Positions 50,631 to 59,325 of a stretch of 64,000 bases of DNA are shown piece by piece; position 1 is the stretch's first letter; each line of letters begins with the position of its first letter. Source of the DNA: UBA6623 sp965226435. Lineage in GTDB: Bacteria > Acidobacteriota > Terriglobia > Bryobacterales > UBA6623. The position numbers were made by a program, and so were the translations under genes. The stretch lies in the NCBI GenBank assembly GCA_965226435.1, contig CBDDCY010000012.1:682001-746000 (forward strand), written 5' to 3'. The notes below the pieces were generated by a model. The model was not told where the DNA came from. It saw only the letters and a list, made by a program, of their open reading frames with translations, and ran no database searches.

Positions 50631-52052
50631 ATGACCAAGGCAAGCAAAACGATCTCCCGACGTCAAGCGATCAAGCGCGCCGCGGCCTTGTCCGCTTCCG
50701 CCGCCGGGTTCCCCTTGATCGTCGCCCCCCACATTCTGGGACGCGCGGGCGCGGCGGCGCCAAGTAATACCCTCAACGTCGCAACGATCGGAACGGGCAA
50801 GCAAGGCCGCTTCAACACCCGCAACGCGGCGCGAGCCGGCGCGAACATCGTTGCCATCTGCGATGTCGACGACCGACAGGCGGCGGAAATGGCGAAGGAT
50901 TTCCCGAAAGCCAAGATCATCAAGAATTTCCGCGAGCTGCTCGAAAAGGAAAAAGGCATTGACGCCGTGATGATCGCCACTCCCGACCATTCGCATGCGT
51001 CCATCGCGATCGCGGCCATGGAATCGGGCAAACCGGTGTATTGCGAAAAGCCTCTCGCGCACACTATTTATGAATGCCGCAAGATGGCGCAGGTCTCGCG
51101 CGACAATAACGTCGTGACGCAAATGGGAAACCAGGGTCGATCGTTTCATTCGATCAAGGAGTTTTCCGAATGCATCTGGTCCGGCGCCATTGGCGAAGTT
51201 CGCGAGATTCACTGTACGCAGACGGCCTACGAGTACAGTCGAATCAATCTGTTGCCGGGCATCCATGACGATCACCCGATCCCCAAAGGGCTCGACTGGG
51301 ATATGTGGATTGGCGGCGCCAAGTACCGAAACTACAACCCGGCCTACCATCCCGGCGCCTGGCGCGGCTGGACGGCGTTCGGCGGAGGCAACATGGGGGA
51401 TTTCGTTTGCCACATCATCGATCCGGTATTCCTGGCGTTGAAACTCGGAGCCCCCGTGTCGGTCGTCGCCGAGGCCGAGGGTTACGACCCGGCCATGCAC
51501 GGCGAGACGTTTCCGGCGTCGACCAAAGTGCGTTTTGAATTCCCGGCGCGGGGCCCGCGGCCTCCCGTAACCCTCTATTGGTATGACGGCGATGCCTACA
51601 AGCCGCCGCATCCCGAGGAAGTGAAAGAGGGCGAGGCAGCGATCCCCATTCCCGGCTGGCGCCCCGGAAAACAAGTCGGCGGCATGGTCATCGGCGACAA
51701 GGGCAAGATCGTGTACGGATCCCACGGAGCGAGGAACTGGCGAATCCTTGGTGCAGGCAAAATGGAGCAGTACATGGGAACTCGAAAGCGAGTGCCCGAG
51801 CCGCAAGAGCCCGGCCCGCCGCCCAACAAGAAGCACCTCGCCGAGTGGCTTTCCGCCTGCAAGGGTTGGAAGATCGCCAATTCAAACTTCGATTACGGCG
51901 GACCGCTCACCGAAATCGCGATGCTGGGGAACGTAGCCATTCGGCTGTTGGGAACGGAGCTAAGGTGGGATTCCAAGAACATGGCGTTTCCCTATCAGCC
52001 CCAAGCCAATCAGTATCTGCATACGAAATATCGCGACGGCTGGTCTTTGTAA
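50631..52052 (+). CDS. Tat-exported Gfo/Idh/MocA family oxidoreductase
   Basis: A 473-residue protein with an AAGGAG site ahead of ATG 50631. The Tat signal is SRRQAIKRAAALSASAAG. Rossmann motif VATIGTGKQGRFNTRNA, then MIATPDHSHASIAIAAMESG, VYCEKPLAHTIYECR and the His-rich substrate region GWTAFGGGNMGDFVCHIIDP. The long C-terminus (from ~320) is typical of the planctomycete/acidobacterial exported subfamily that often accompanies sugar catabolism. Divergent from the preceding Gfo gene with ~186 bases between; shares that promoter region. Confidence 0.93.
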   Translation: MTKASKTISRRQAIKRAAALSASAAGFPLIVAPHILGRAGAAAPSNTLNVATIGTGKQGRFNTRNAARAGANIVAICDVDDRQAAEMAKDFPKAKIIKNFRELLEKEKGIDAVMIATPDHSHASIAIAAMESGKPVYCEKPLAHTIYECRKMAQVSRDNNVVTQMGNQGRSFHSIKEFSECIWSGAIGEVREIHCTQTAYEYSRINLLPGIHDDHPIPKGLDWDMWIGGAKYRNYNPAYHPGAWRGWTAFGGGNMGDFVCHIIDPVFLALKLGAPVSVVAEAEGYDPAMHGETFPASTKVRFEFPARGPRPPVTLYWYDGDAYKPPHPEEVKEGEAAIPIPGWRPGKQVGGMVIGDKGKIVYGSHGARNWRILGAGKMEQYMGTRKRVPEPQEPGPPPNKKHLAEWLSACKGWKIANSNFDYGGPLTEIAMLGNVAIRLLGTELRWDSKNMAFPYQPQANQYLHTKYRDGWSL

Positions 52053-52110
52053 TCGTCGGCCGGAATCCATTGCTAAGGTTACTTTGTGCTGACAGATCAC
52101 CCGTCCCCAC

Positions 52111-54174
52111 TCAGTGCGCGATCTCGGGAAACACGGTCATCCTGAGGTTCGTGCTGCCGTAGGGGATCAGCCGAATCTCCTCGTCGGGCGCGTCGGATTT
52201 GACCGGGCTTTCCGGCTGCGGTCCCGCCGAGCCGTTCAATAGCTCCCAGCCCGGCACTTTGCGAGCCTGTACGGTGAGCACCACCGGCGCGCCTTCGGGC
52301 GAAAACGGCATCTTACCCACGGGCTTCTGCTCCACTCGAACCGAGGCCGCGGGGTCGGCCGGGTCGAGGACCAGGCCATAGTGCCAGGGCGAAGTCGGAT
52401 GCACTTCCCAGTCCGCGTGCGGCTCTTCACCTTTGACCTTCCGCCAGTCTTCGCCGATCGGCATCGAAAACACGAGCGGCCCCCGGCGCAAGGCGATGCC
52501 GTCCTTGTAGTGCCGCTCCGCGGTGAGCGCCATCGGGAAGCGAATCTCCACCACGTCGCCCGCCGTCCATTCCCGCTCCACCACATGGAAGGTCCCGGCC
52601 TTCACCTCTTCTCGCGGCCGGCCATTCACGGTGATCTCGGCCTCCTCGGCCCAACCGGGAACACGCAGGCTGAGGGGAAACTCCACGCGCTTCTCCGGGT
52701 GCACGGTGAGCTTGATGCGATCCCTAAAGGGATACTCGGTCTCCTCCAGGATCGTGACCGTGACGCCGCCGCGGACTTCCGCGTCCACCCTCGACGGCGC
52801 GTAGGCGACCAGCGCCAACCCGCCCTCGCGCGACGCCATCCAAAGGTGGGAGACGAACTTGGGCCAGCCCTGGTGCATGTTCGCCGTGCAGCAACCGAAG
52901 TTCGGCTCTAGGCCGAAGATGTTGGAATCGGGTCCGTTGGTGGTCCAGTTCCGCTTCTTGTCGATGCTGCACATCACTTGATTAACCTGCTGGTCGTACT
53001 GATGCGCCCACATGTCCGGTTTGAACGTGGCGGGCAAGGCGTTGTAGGCGATGCGCTCGAGCCGATCCCCATACGCCGGGTCGCCAAGAATGGCGATTAA
53101 CTGCTCGATCGAAAACATCCCTTCCACCACGGCGCACAGCTCGGTCCCTTGCGTTGGGTCGAGTCCGGCGTAGTGCTCATCCCCGCTATGAACGCCGTTC
53201 GCCTGGCCGTGGTGTTCGTCCATCACTGCGAGCAGGTGGTTGATAATCTCCCTGTCCGATTCGTCACGGGAGATCTGCCACCACACCGCGGACGTCTTCA
53301 TGGCCATGGCGTTGTTCACCACATGGGTCTCCAGACTCGCCTCGCGGTGGAAACGTCGTCGGATTTCTTCCGAGTCCACCCGGCCAAAGAAATCGAACTT
53401 CTCGAAATGGCCTCTCCAATCGAAACTCTGCTCGTGAAGCGCGCGGGCCAGTTCCAACAACTCGTCGTCGCCCGTCCGGTTGTAGAGCCAAACAATGGCT
53501 AGGATCTCCTCGGCCCAACGGTGCGCCGCCCACTCAATGAGCGGGACTTTTTCCGCGTTGGCCAGGTGGAACTTCAGATACTTGCTCATCAGCGGGATCA
53601 CGCGTTCGTCGCCCGTCGCCTCCTGGTACTGCATCAGCACCTTGAGCATGACCATGTTGGGCCACCAATCGTTGCCCTGCCACTGGTGTTGGAATTCTCC
53701 GCGGTTTTTGTAAGGGCCGATCTCGCCGTTCTCGCGCTGGTTCTCGAGTGTCCAGTCGATCCACTTTTGGGCCTTCGCTTTGAGCCCCTCGTCATCGAGC
53801 AGATAGGCCAGCGGAACCAGGCCGTCCAAGTAGTAGGGGCCGCGCTCCCAGCTTTCCCCCTTCCCGCCCAGCCAGCCGGAGTCCGGCCCAAGGTCCGGCC
53901 AGAACTCGTCGAGATGTCCGGTCAGTCCATCGGCTTGGGTTTGCAGTTGGTCGCGCAGCCGGCCCGCCGGCTTGATGGAACCCAACGGCAGCGGAGCCAA
54001 GGCATTTAGTGCGAGCGGCTCCCGGTTCCAGTGGACGGCGGTCGCCGGCGGGTCGTGGCTGACGGCCGGCGCTTGTTCCACCTGTTGGCATCCCACGCCG
54101 GCCAGTAGGCTCGCCGCCAATACGCCGAGCGACAATTTGTTCGGTAGCAACCCGATGTTTGCTCGCCAATGCAT
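52111..54174 (-). CDS. Glycoside hydrolase family 127-like (DUF1680) lipoprotein
   Basis: A 687-residue protein from the second of two consecutive ATGs (54174), which has the better spaced GAGGG. The lipoprotein signal ends at LAGVGC. The (alpha/alpha)6 barrel is recognisable by YYLDGLVPLAYLLDD, ETHVVNNAMAMK and TELCAVVEGMFSIEQL with the conserved Cys-Ala-x-x-Glu, and the FGCCTANMHQGWPKF motif, whose cysteines in GH127 coordinate zinc with the catalytic Cys. A C-terminal beta-sandwich follows. The family includes beta-L-arabinofuranosidases; a substrate from plant or algal glycans is likely. Converges with the Gfo gene upstream. Confidence 0.9.
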   Translation of the reverse strand: MHWRANIGLLPNKLSLGVLAASLLAGVGCQQVEQAPAVSHDPPATAVHWNREPLALNALAPLPLGSIKPAGRLRDQLQTQADGLTGHLDEFWPDLGPDSGWLGGKGESWERGPYYLDGLVPLAYLLDDEGLKAKAQKWIDWTLENQRENGEIGPYKNRGEFQHQWQGNDWWPNMVMLKVLMQYQEATGDERVIPLMSKYLKFHLANAEKVPLIEWAAHRWAEEILAIVWLYNRTGDDELLELARALHEQSFDWRGHFEKFDFFGRVDSEEIRRRFHREASLETHVVNNAMAMKTSAVWWQISRDESDREIINHLLAVMDEHHGQANGVHSGDEHYAGLDPTQGTELCAVVEGMFSIEQLIAILGDPAYGDRLERIAYNALPATFKPDMWAHQYDQQVNQVMCSIDKKRNWTTNGPDSNIFGLEPNFGCCTANMHQGWPKFVSHLWMASREGGLALVAYAPSRVDAEVRGGVTVTILEETEYPFRDRIKLTVHPEKRVEFPLSLRVPGWAEEAEITVNGRPREEVKAGTFHVVEREWTAGDVVEIRFPMALTAERHYKDGIALRRGPLVFSMPIGEDWRKVKGEEPHADWEVHPTSPWHYGLVLDPADPAASVRVEQKPVGKMPFSPEGAPVVLTVQARKVPGWELLNGSAGPQPESPVKSDAPDEEIRLIPYGSTNLRMTVFPEIAH

Positions 54175-54320
54175 CATAGCCCTCGCTTTCGGTCTTCCCA
54201 GTCCGAATTCCAGGCAATCATAGCATGGCGATTCCACCGAAGGGACCGCCGACTTTCCGCCGTTCCGGCGTTCGATGTGAATCGATCGTCTCCTATTTGT
54301 TCCCCGAACTTGCCAACCAG

Positions 54321-54560
54321 CTATTGATAGTTCTCGATGAGAAGAATATCGGCATGGTTTTGGTCGTGGTCATGAACAAGCGACGACCCATCCGGGGAAA
54401 GCCCTCCCGAGTGCGGATGCCACAACCCGCCGCCTTCCGTGAGGCGCCGAACAGGTCCGGCAACGTTGGGCAGCCCGTCCGCATCGGACGGCGGCGCCAA
54501 AGGCAGCAGTGAATAATGCTGCGTGATGTGGCGTGAGCGTCCACGCTTGCCGCGAACCGA
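54321..54560 (-). pseudogene. C-terminal remnant of a TolB/PD40-type beta-propeller protein
   Basis: The minus-strand frame ending at 54321 reads AGPVRRLTEGGGLWHPH, then GLSPDGSSLVHDHDQN and ADILLIENYQ. RLT-x-x-GG...SPDG...DI-x-LIEN is the last blade of TolB/PD40 proteins, often the tail of acidobacterial serine/threonine kinases. Nothing upstream continues the fold. Likely a degraded 3' end. Confidence 0.45.
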
Positions 54561-54764
54561 TTCATCGGTTCGTCTCCCCGGATTTCGCCACGACTCGCGC
54601 CCGACAATCCGGATACCAACCGATGACTCGGGGCGCTGCAAGGCCGGGTTTGACAAGCCCGTTATCCTGAGCACGGCAGCCCCGAACCCACGACCGCCAG
54701 CGGCTATCTAGGGGGAGAGAAAAAAGGACCACCGAGCGGCCCGAGAAATCCTACGAAATCAATT

Positions 54765-55237
54765 ATGCGAAACGAAGCCAATGATCGATATCCAATCGTC
54801 ATGTCAACCAATATCAACACTTTACGAGACTTAGGACAAACCGGGCAGCCGTGCTCACGGAAGAAATTTTCGCCAAACCGGCACCCTGAACCCGCCCTTC
54901 GCAATCTGACCGGTTGCTCCCCAAGCCGCGCCAACAACTCCCGACCCTCGCCCCGGTCGAAGCCACCGAAACCGAAGAGCCCCCAACCGAACCGATCGAC
55001 CAACGGAGATTTGACCAAACGAACCCAATTCGCCGCAAGGGAAACTCTCATCACAAGCTATATCAATAACTTAAACCCAAACGCCCTGGGGCTCCGAGCA
55101 GCCCGGCACCGATCAACCTGGTGCCGCCAAACCTCGTCCTACTCCCCGTTCCGCACTCCGGTCCGAGACGCCGTCCAGCCTCATACTCGATGGGGTTGAG
55201 CAACACAAAAGAGGAAAATGCGAAACGAACCCAAGAG
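54765..55237. repeat. Three degenerate copies of a TGCGAAACGAACCCAA-type repeat
   Basis: Copies at 54765-54784, 55013-55032 and 55218-55237, all in the same orientation and spaced 248 and 205 bases. The intervening ~450 bases (54675-55299) are lower in GC than the neighbourhood and contain no gene I can support. Confidence 0.5.
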
Positions 55238-55299
55238 CAACCTAAAGATATTGGAATCAACGCGTTGTATCATACACCGGAGGGGACGGGGAACCAGCT

Positions 55300-55881
55300 A
55301 TGCTCGGTATAGGAAGAGTCGCGCCGCCGGCCGAGTTGACGAATCGATTGCTCGGCTCGAGAGTGACGGCGATTGCTGACGAACCGGTCCGCGAAGATCC
55401 CCATTGTCTCGCGGCGGAAAAGGTCAGCGGGAACAGGATCTTGGGTTCTCGAACAAAGCTTGATCTCCCCTGGAGAGGGTCCGTCGATGGACCGATTATT
55501 CTCTTCGACGGAGTCTGCAAGTTTTGCGGCGGCGCGGTCCGGTTCCTTTTGACCCGGGATAGGAAGAAGCGATTCCGTTTCGCTCCGCTACAGTCCGCGA
55601 TCGGAGACGGTCTGCGGCAACGATTCGGTCTGCCGGCCGACCGTCTCGACACGATGGTCCTGATCGAGGGTGGCCGCTGCCATACCAAGAGTTCCGCCGC
55701 TTTGCGAATCGCCCGCGACCTTTCCGGGCTCTGGCCGCTGCTCTCTATTTTTCTTGTGGTGCCGAAAGCGTTCCGCGATCTTTGCTACGACGCCTTCGCC
55801 AGGCGCCGATACGGCTGGTTCGGCCGATCCGAATCTTATTTTCTGCCGACGGCGGACATTCGCGACCGGTTCCTCGAGTAG
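55300..55881 (+). CDS. DCC-family (DUF393) thiol-disulfide oxidoreductase-like protein
   Basis: 193 residues from ATG 55300, longer than the family's ~130-150, so the true start may be internal, though no better start codon is seen. The DCC domain starts at PIILFDGVCKFCGGAVRFLL with the DGVCKFC redox-like motif (Cys-x-x-Cys), followed by FRFAPLQSAIG, MVLIEGGRCHTKSSAALRIA and the C-terminal YDAFARRRYGWFGR. The function of the family is unsettled; a thioredoxin-like fold is predicted. The next small gene starts five bases after its stop. Confidence 0.85.
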   Translation: MLGIGRVAPPAELTNRLLGSRVTAIADEPVREDPHCLAAEKVSGNRILGSRTKLDLPWRGSVDGPIILFDGVCKFCGGAVRFLLTRDRKKRFRFAPLQSAIGDGLRQRFGLPADRLDTMVLIEGGRCHTKSSAALRIARDLSGLWPLLSIFLVVPKAFRDLCYDAFARRRYGWFGRSESYFLPTADIRDRFLE

Positions 55882-55886
55882 ACGAG

Positions 55887-56093
55887 ATGGCGCCGGATAA
55901 CGATTTGGCGTCGCGTGCGAAGGGCGCGCGCGTATTGGCCAAGACCGGGGAAGTCTACGCGGTGCAGTTGCCCGCCGGCGGCGCGCTGCAACAAGGCCGC
56001 GTGAAATCGATTAAAGGCCCCGGTAAGCGCTCGCTGGGCCGGGCTCCCTCGGACCCCGGAAAAGACTGGGTTGTTCTGGTGAAGAAGAACTGA
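55887..56093 (+). CDS. Small basic protein of unknown function
   Basis: 68 residues starting at ATG 55887, five bases after the DCC-family stop. Contains VLAKTGEVYAVQLPAGGALQ and ends in DWVVLVKKN; basic residues dominate the middle (GRVKSIKGPGKRSLGR). No family recognised. Its tight spacing behind the DCC gene suggests co-expression. Confidence 0.5.
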   Translation: MAPDNDLASRAKGARVLAKTGEVYAVQLPAGGALQQGRVKSIKGPGKRSLGRAPSDPGKDWVVLVKKN

Positions 56094-56164
56094 GGCCGGC
56101 CAAACTGAGCCGCGCACGTAAGTAAGCGGTATGCGATGGACCTACGTCGGAACCTCGGACAGTG

Positions 56165-56778
56165 ATGACCTCAACAAAGTCAACCTGGGACCGCCAAGGT
56201 CCCCTCACCGGCGTCAGCGTCGGCTGCGGCTTTTTCAGTCGCATTCAGATGGAAGCGTGGCCGCGCGTCAACGGCGCGCGCATCGTGGCCGCTTGCGACC
56301 TCGATCTTCCAACAGTGGAACACTTCTCGGCGGACGTCGATCTTCGGCCCTATCGCGACCTCGACGAAGTGCTTGTTGCCGAAAGGCCCGATTTCGTCGA
56401 CATCGCCACAAGGCCCGCCTCGCACCGCGGCGGCATTGAACGGGCATCATCGACGGCAGCCGCGCCGCGGCGCCCGAGCAACCCGGCGAGGTCATGGGCG
56501 GCGCGCGCATCGAGGGCTCCGAGGCCGTGCTGACGCTCAAGGGGAACGGCGCGTGTTTCGCGGTTCCGAGCAGGTCTTTCGGGGCGAGGGTCTCGGGGGG
56601 ATACAAAGGCGACAGTTGCCGCGCCGCTCAGCAGCATTTCGTGGATTGCTTAAGAACGGGCGCCGAGTTTGAAACCGAAGCCGCGGACTACGTGCAAAAG
56701 ACCTTTGCCGCCGTGGAAGCTTGCTACCGCTCCGCCGCAATCAATCGATCGGTCGCCTTACCGCTTCATGTACCGTGA
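56165..56778 (+). pseudogene. Gfo/Idh/MocA oxidoreductase with an internal deletion
   Basis: The N-terminal ~85 codons are intact and read LTGVSVGCGFFSRIQMEAWP, IVAACDLD and ERPDFVDIATRPASH, the Rossmann half up to strand 4. The sequence then jumps into another frame reading IIDGSRAAAPEQPGEVMGGA, RIEGSEAVL, AAQQHFVDCLRTGAEFETEA and VEACYRSAAINRSV, the end of the C-terminal domain. Roughly 150-200 residues, including the EKP motif, are missing at about 56420-56440. Clearly non-functional. Confidence 0.85.
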
Positions 56779-56911
56779 GCCAGGGGGCAATGCTTGCCTC
56801 GGCGCTTCGGATGACCGTGAAGATAGTGGTCAACCCGGCCTGCACCGTCGGTGAGAAGCCTGTCGAACGCTTCCCGCGGTATGTTCGACAATTCGTCTAG
56901 AATCGGCAGTA

Positions 56912-58858
56912 ATGCATTTCCTGCGAACGTCTCTCATTCTCTTCATCGCTTGCGCGGCCCACGCCGAAGACGCGACCCAGGCCGGGCGCTTCACCGTCGA
57001 GCATCCGACGCTGCACAACCTTGGTTTCGAGTGGGTGATTAGCGGCGACGCTAATCGCGACGCCTCGGTCTCGGTCGAGTTTCGTCGCGTCGGAGAATCC
57101 ACATGGCGTCCGGCGCTTCCGCTGGTGCGCGTCGGGGGCGAGCGCATTTTCCGTAAACGCGAGCATCTCGATTACACCGTCCCGGACGGTTTCGCGGGGA
57201 GCATCCTCAACCTCGAGGCGGGCACGGAGTACGAATGCCGTTTTCAACTGACGGATCCCGACGGTACGTCGGGCCGAGCGACCGAAACCGTGCGCGTGAA
57301 GACGCGTACCGAACCGCAACCCTACGCCGGGGGACGCACTCTGCACGTCTACTCGCCCGATCACGAGGGCGAGCGGCTGGAGCCGCATTTTACGAGTCTG
57401 CTCCAGGCTTATTACGGCGCCGGGCTCGGCGACTGGAACATGGTCTGGGAACGGCGCGCCCAACCCGGTGACACGATCCTTGTCCACGCAGGCCTCTACA
57501 GGAACGAACGCCTCAACTACGTCGACCCGATGATGACGCCCTTCGACGGCATCAACCTGCTCACCCTCAAGGGCACGCGGGAGAAACCCATCACCATCAA
57601 AGCCGCCGGCGACGGCGAGGTCGTCTTCGACGGCGCGGGGAATCACCGACTGTTCGACGTGACGGCCTCGACTCATCACATCTTCGACGGACTCACCTTC
57701 CGCAATACCGACGTCGCCATCTTCGCCGGCGCGAAAGAAGTGTTGGGCGCGGTGGGGCTGACGGTCAAGAATTGTCGCTTCGAAGACGTCGGTGCCGGTG
57801 TATGGACCGAATACGCCGGGTCAAGCGACTTCTATATCGCCGACAACATCTTTCTCGGCCGCACCGAGCAGCGCAACCTTCTTGTCGGCTGGACGGGTCG
57901 GCTGTGGAAGAGCGCCGGCCCCTACGGCTCCCACGAAGTGCGCAGCTATTACGCCGTCAAGGTCTACGGCCCGGGCCACGTGATCGCCCACAACGCCGTC
58001 GCCTACTTCCACGACGGCATCGGCGTGTCGACCTACGGCACGCCCAAGCAGAATCCCGAGCACCGCGCGTCGTCGATCGACATCTACAACAACGACATCC
58101 ACATGTCCGGCGACGATTTCATCGAGACCGACGGTGGCGTTCACAATATTCGTGTCTACAACAACCGCGGCGTGAACGCGGCTCACGGGGGCTATAGCTC
58201 GCAACCCGTCTTCGGGGGACCGGCCTATTTCATCCGCAATATCCTTTACCACGTCCCGAGCGGGGTCGCCTTCAAGTTCTCGGCCAAGGCAGCCGGGCTG
58301 TTTGCCTATCACAACACGATCATCGGCGAACAGACGGCGCGCGACCCTTCGGCGAACATGCACTATCGCAATAACTTGTTCATGGGGCGCGATACTCCGG
58401 GTCGCGGGGTAATGACCTGGTCGAACGCAACCGAGGCTTATAGTTCGGACTACAATGGCTTCCGGCCCAACAAGGGAGTTGCCGAGCAATATCGCTGGCT
58501 GGCGCCCCGGGGCGGTGGACGGATGTACGAACCGGCTCCCGAAGATTGGAAGACTTTCGCCACGCTCGAAGAATTGCGAGCGGCAACCGGTCAGGAGCGG
58601 CACGGGTTGGAATTAGATTTCGACATTTTCGAGAAGATGACGCCGCCTGATCCATCGAAGCGGCACGCCGTCTATTACGCGGCGGAATTGAATTTTCGTC
58701 TGAAGCCCGACTCCAAGGCGGTCGATGCCGGGGTTCTAATCCCGACAGTGAATGACGACTTCACGGGCGACGCCCCCGACCTGGGAGCGCTGGAAGTGGG
58801 ACGCCCCGCGCCACATTACGGGCCGCGTTGGCTTACAAGCGGGCCGTTCTATCGGTAG
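56912..58858 (+). CDS. Secreted right-handed parallel beta-helix protein
   Basis: A 648-residue protein with a signal peptide (HFLRTSLILFIACAAHAE). Residues ~25-130 look like a fibronectin-type-III-like domain (ASVSVEFRRVGESTWRPALP, YECRFQLTDPDG). A parallel beta-helix follows, with stacked Asn/His turns such as HHIFDGLTFRNTDV, VGLTVKNCRFEDVG, DFYIADNIFLG, HVIAHNAVAYFHDG and IDIYNNDIHMSGDDF. Such proteins are often polysaccharide lyases or hydrolases; no single catalytic triad can be assigned. A plausible partner of the nearby glycan genes. Confidence 0.88.
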   Translation: MHFLRTSLILFIACAAHAEDATQAGRFTVEHPTLHNLGFEWVISGDANRDASVSVEFRRVGESTWRPALPLVRVGGERIFRKREHLDYTVPDGFAGSILNLEAGTEYECRFQLTDPDGTSGRATETVRVKTRTEPQPYAGGRTLHVYSPDHEGERLEPHFTSLLQAYYGAGLGDWNMVWERRAQPGDTILVHAGLYRNERLNYVDPMMTPFDGINLLTLKGTREKPITIKAAGDGEVVFDGAGNHRLFDVTASTHHIFDGLTFRNTDVAIFAGAKEVLGAVGLTVKNCRFEDVGAGVWTEYAGSSDFYIADNIFLGRTEQRNLLVGWTGRLWKSAGPYGSHEVRSYYAVKVYGPGHVIAHNAVAYFHDGIGVSTYGTPKQNPEHRASSIDIYNNDIHMSGDDFIETDGGVHNIRVYNNRGVNAAHGGYSSQPVFGGPAYFIRNILYHVPSGVAFKFSAKAAGLFAYHNTIIGEQTARDPSANMHYRNNLFMGRDTPGRGVMTWSNATEAYSSDYNGFRPNKGVAEQYRWLAPRGGGRMYEPAPEDWKTFATLEELRAATGQERHGLELDFDIFEKMTPPDPSKRHAVYYAAELNFRLKPDSKAVDAGVLIPTVNDDFTGDAPDLGALEVGRPAPHYGPRWLTSGPFYR

Positions 58859-59228
58859 CACGGATTGCTTGAGGGCCGGCGTCGTGGGGCGACATCGCGT
58901 CACCCAGCGCGACAGGCCCTTGGCCGGAGTAATTGCGATAGGGAGCGGACATGGCTCCACGACCCGGCATGTGTGGTTCGTACGGGGCTGGGAACGGGCG
59001 AGTCGGGTCCTCCTCCGCGAGGCTCCAGGGGGCGAAGCCGGGACCGGAGCGACGGACGCCGAACATACGGCCCGAGCTTTGACGCGCTCTTGGAAATGCT
59101 AGATTGGAATTAACAGGCCTTCGGGGCGTAGGTGCGATAGGTCACCGAGTTCGCCTGACTCCAAGTTGACCAGGTAGCGCATCGCACCGCGGCTACGTCT
59201 CTTGAGTAGGACACACCGGAATTCTTCG
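58859..59228. other. Intergenic region without an assignable gene
   Basis: 370 bases. A 28-codon frame on the minus strand (59099-59185, reading MRYLVNLESGELGDLSHLRP) looks protein-like but has no ribosome site. The rest shows no recognisable motif. Confidence 0.35.
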
Positions 59229-59325
59229 ATGTATAACGTGCTGACGAACATAGCCGCGCGCCGGTTGCCGGCGGTTTTGCTGCTCGGCCTGCTGCCCGCG
59301 TGGTCCGCTTCGGCATGGGGTCAGC
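59229..59325 (+). pseudogene. Detached signal peptide of the methyltransferase
   Basis: ATG 59229 opens a classic signal peptide, RRLPAVLLLGLLPAWSASAWGQQ, broken here as RRLPAVLLLGLLP and AWSASAWGQQ. This frame then diverges into noise at the point where the transposase sequence begins. The methyltransferase body is in a different frame, so the signal can no longer be attached to it. Confidence 0.7.

Noticed and set aside
50445..51836. Long N-terminal extension of the minus-strand Gfo/Idh/MocA gene
   Set aside because: It is antisense to the Gfo gene at 50631-52052, and a strong ribosome site and Tat signal place the start at 50444.
58960..59000. GTTCGTACGGGG-containing stretch as a group II intron domain V
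   Set aside because: The expected 34-nt stem with GAAA tetraloop and AGC catalytic triad is not present.
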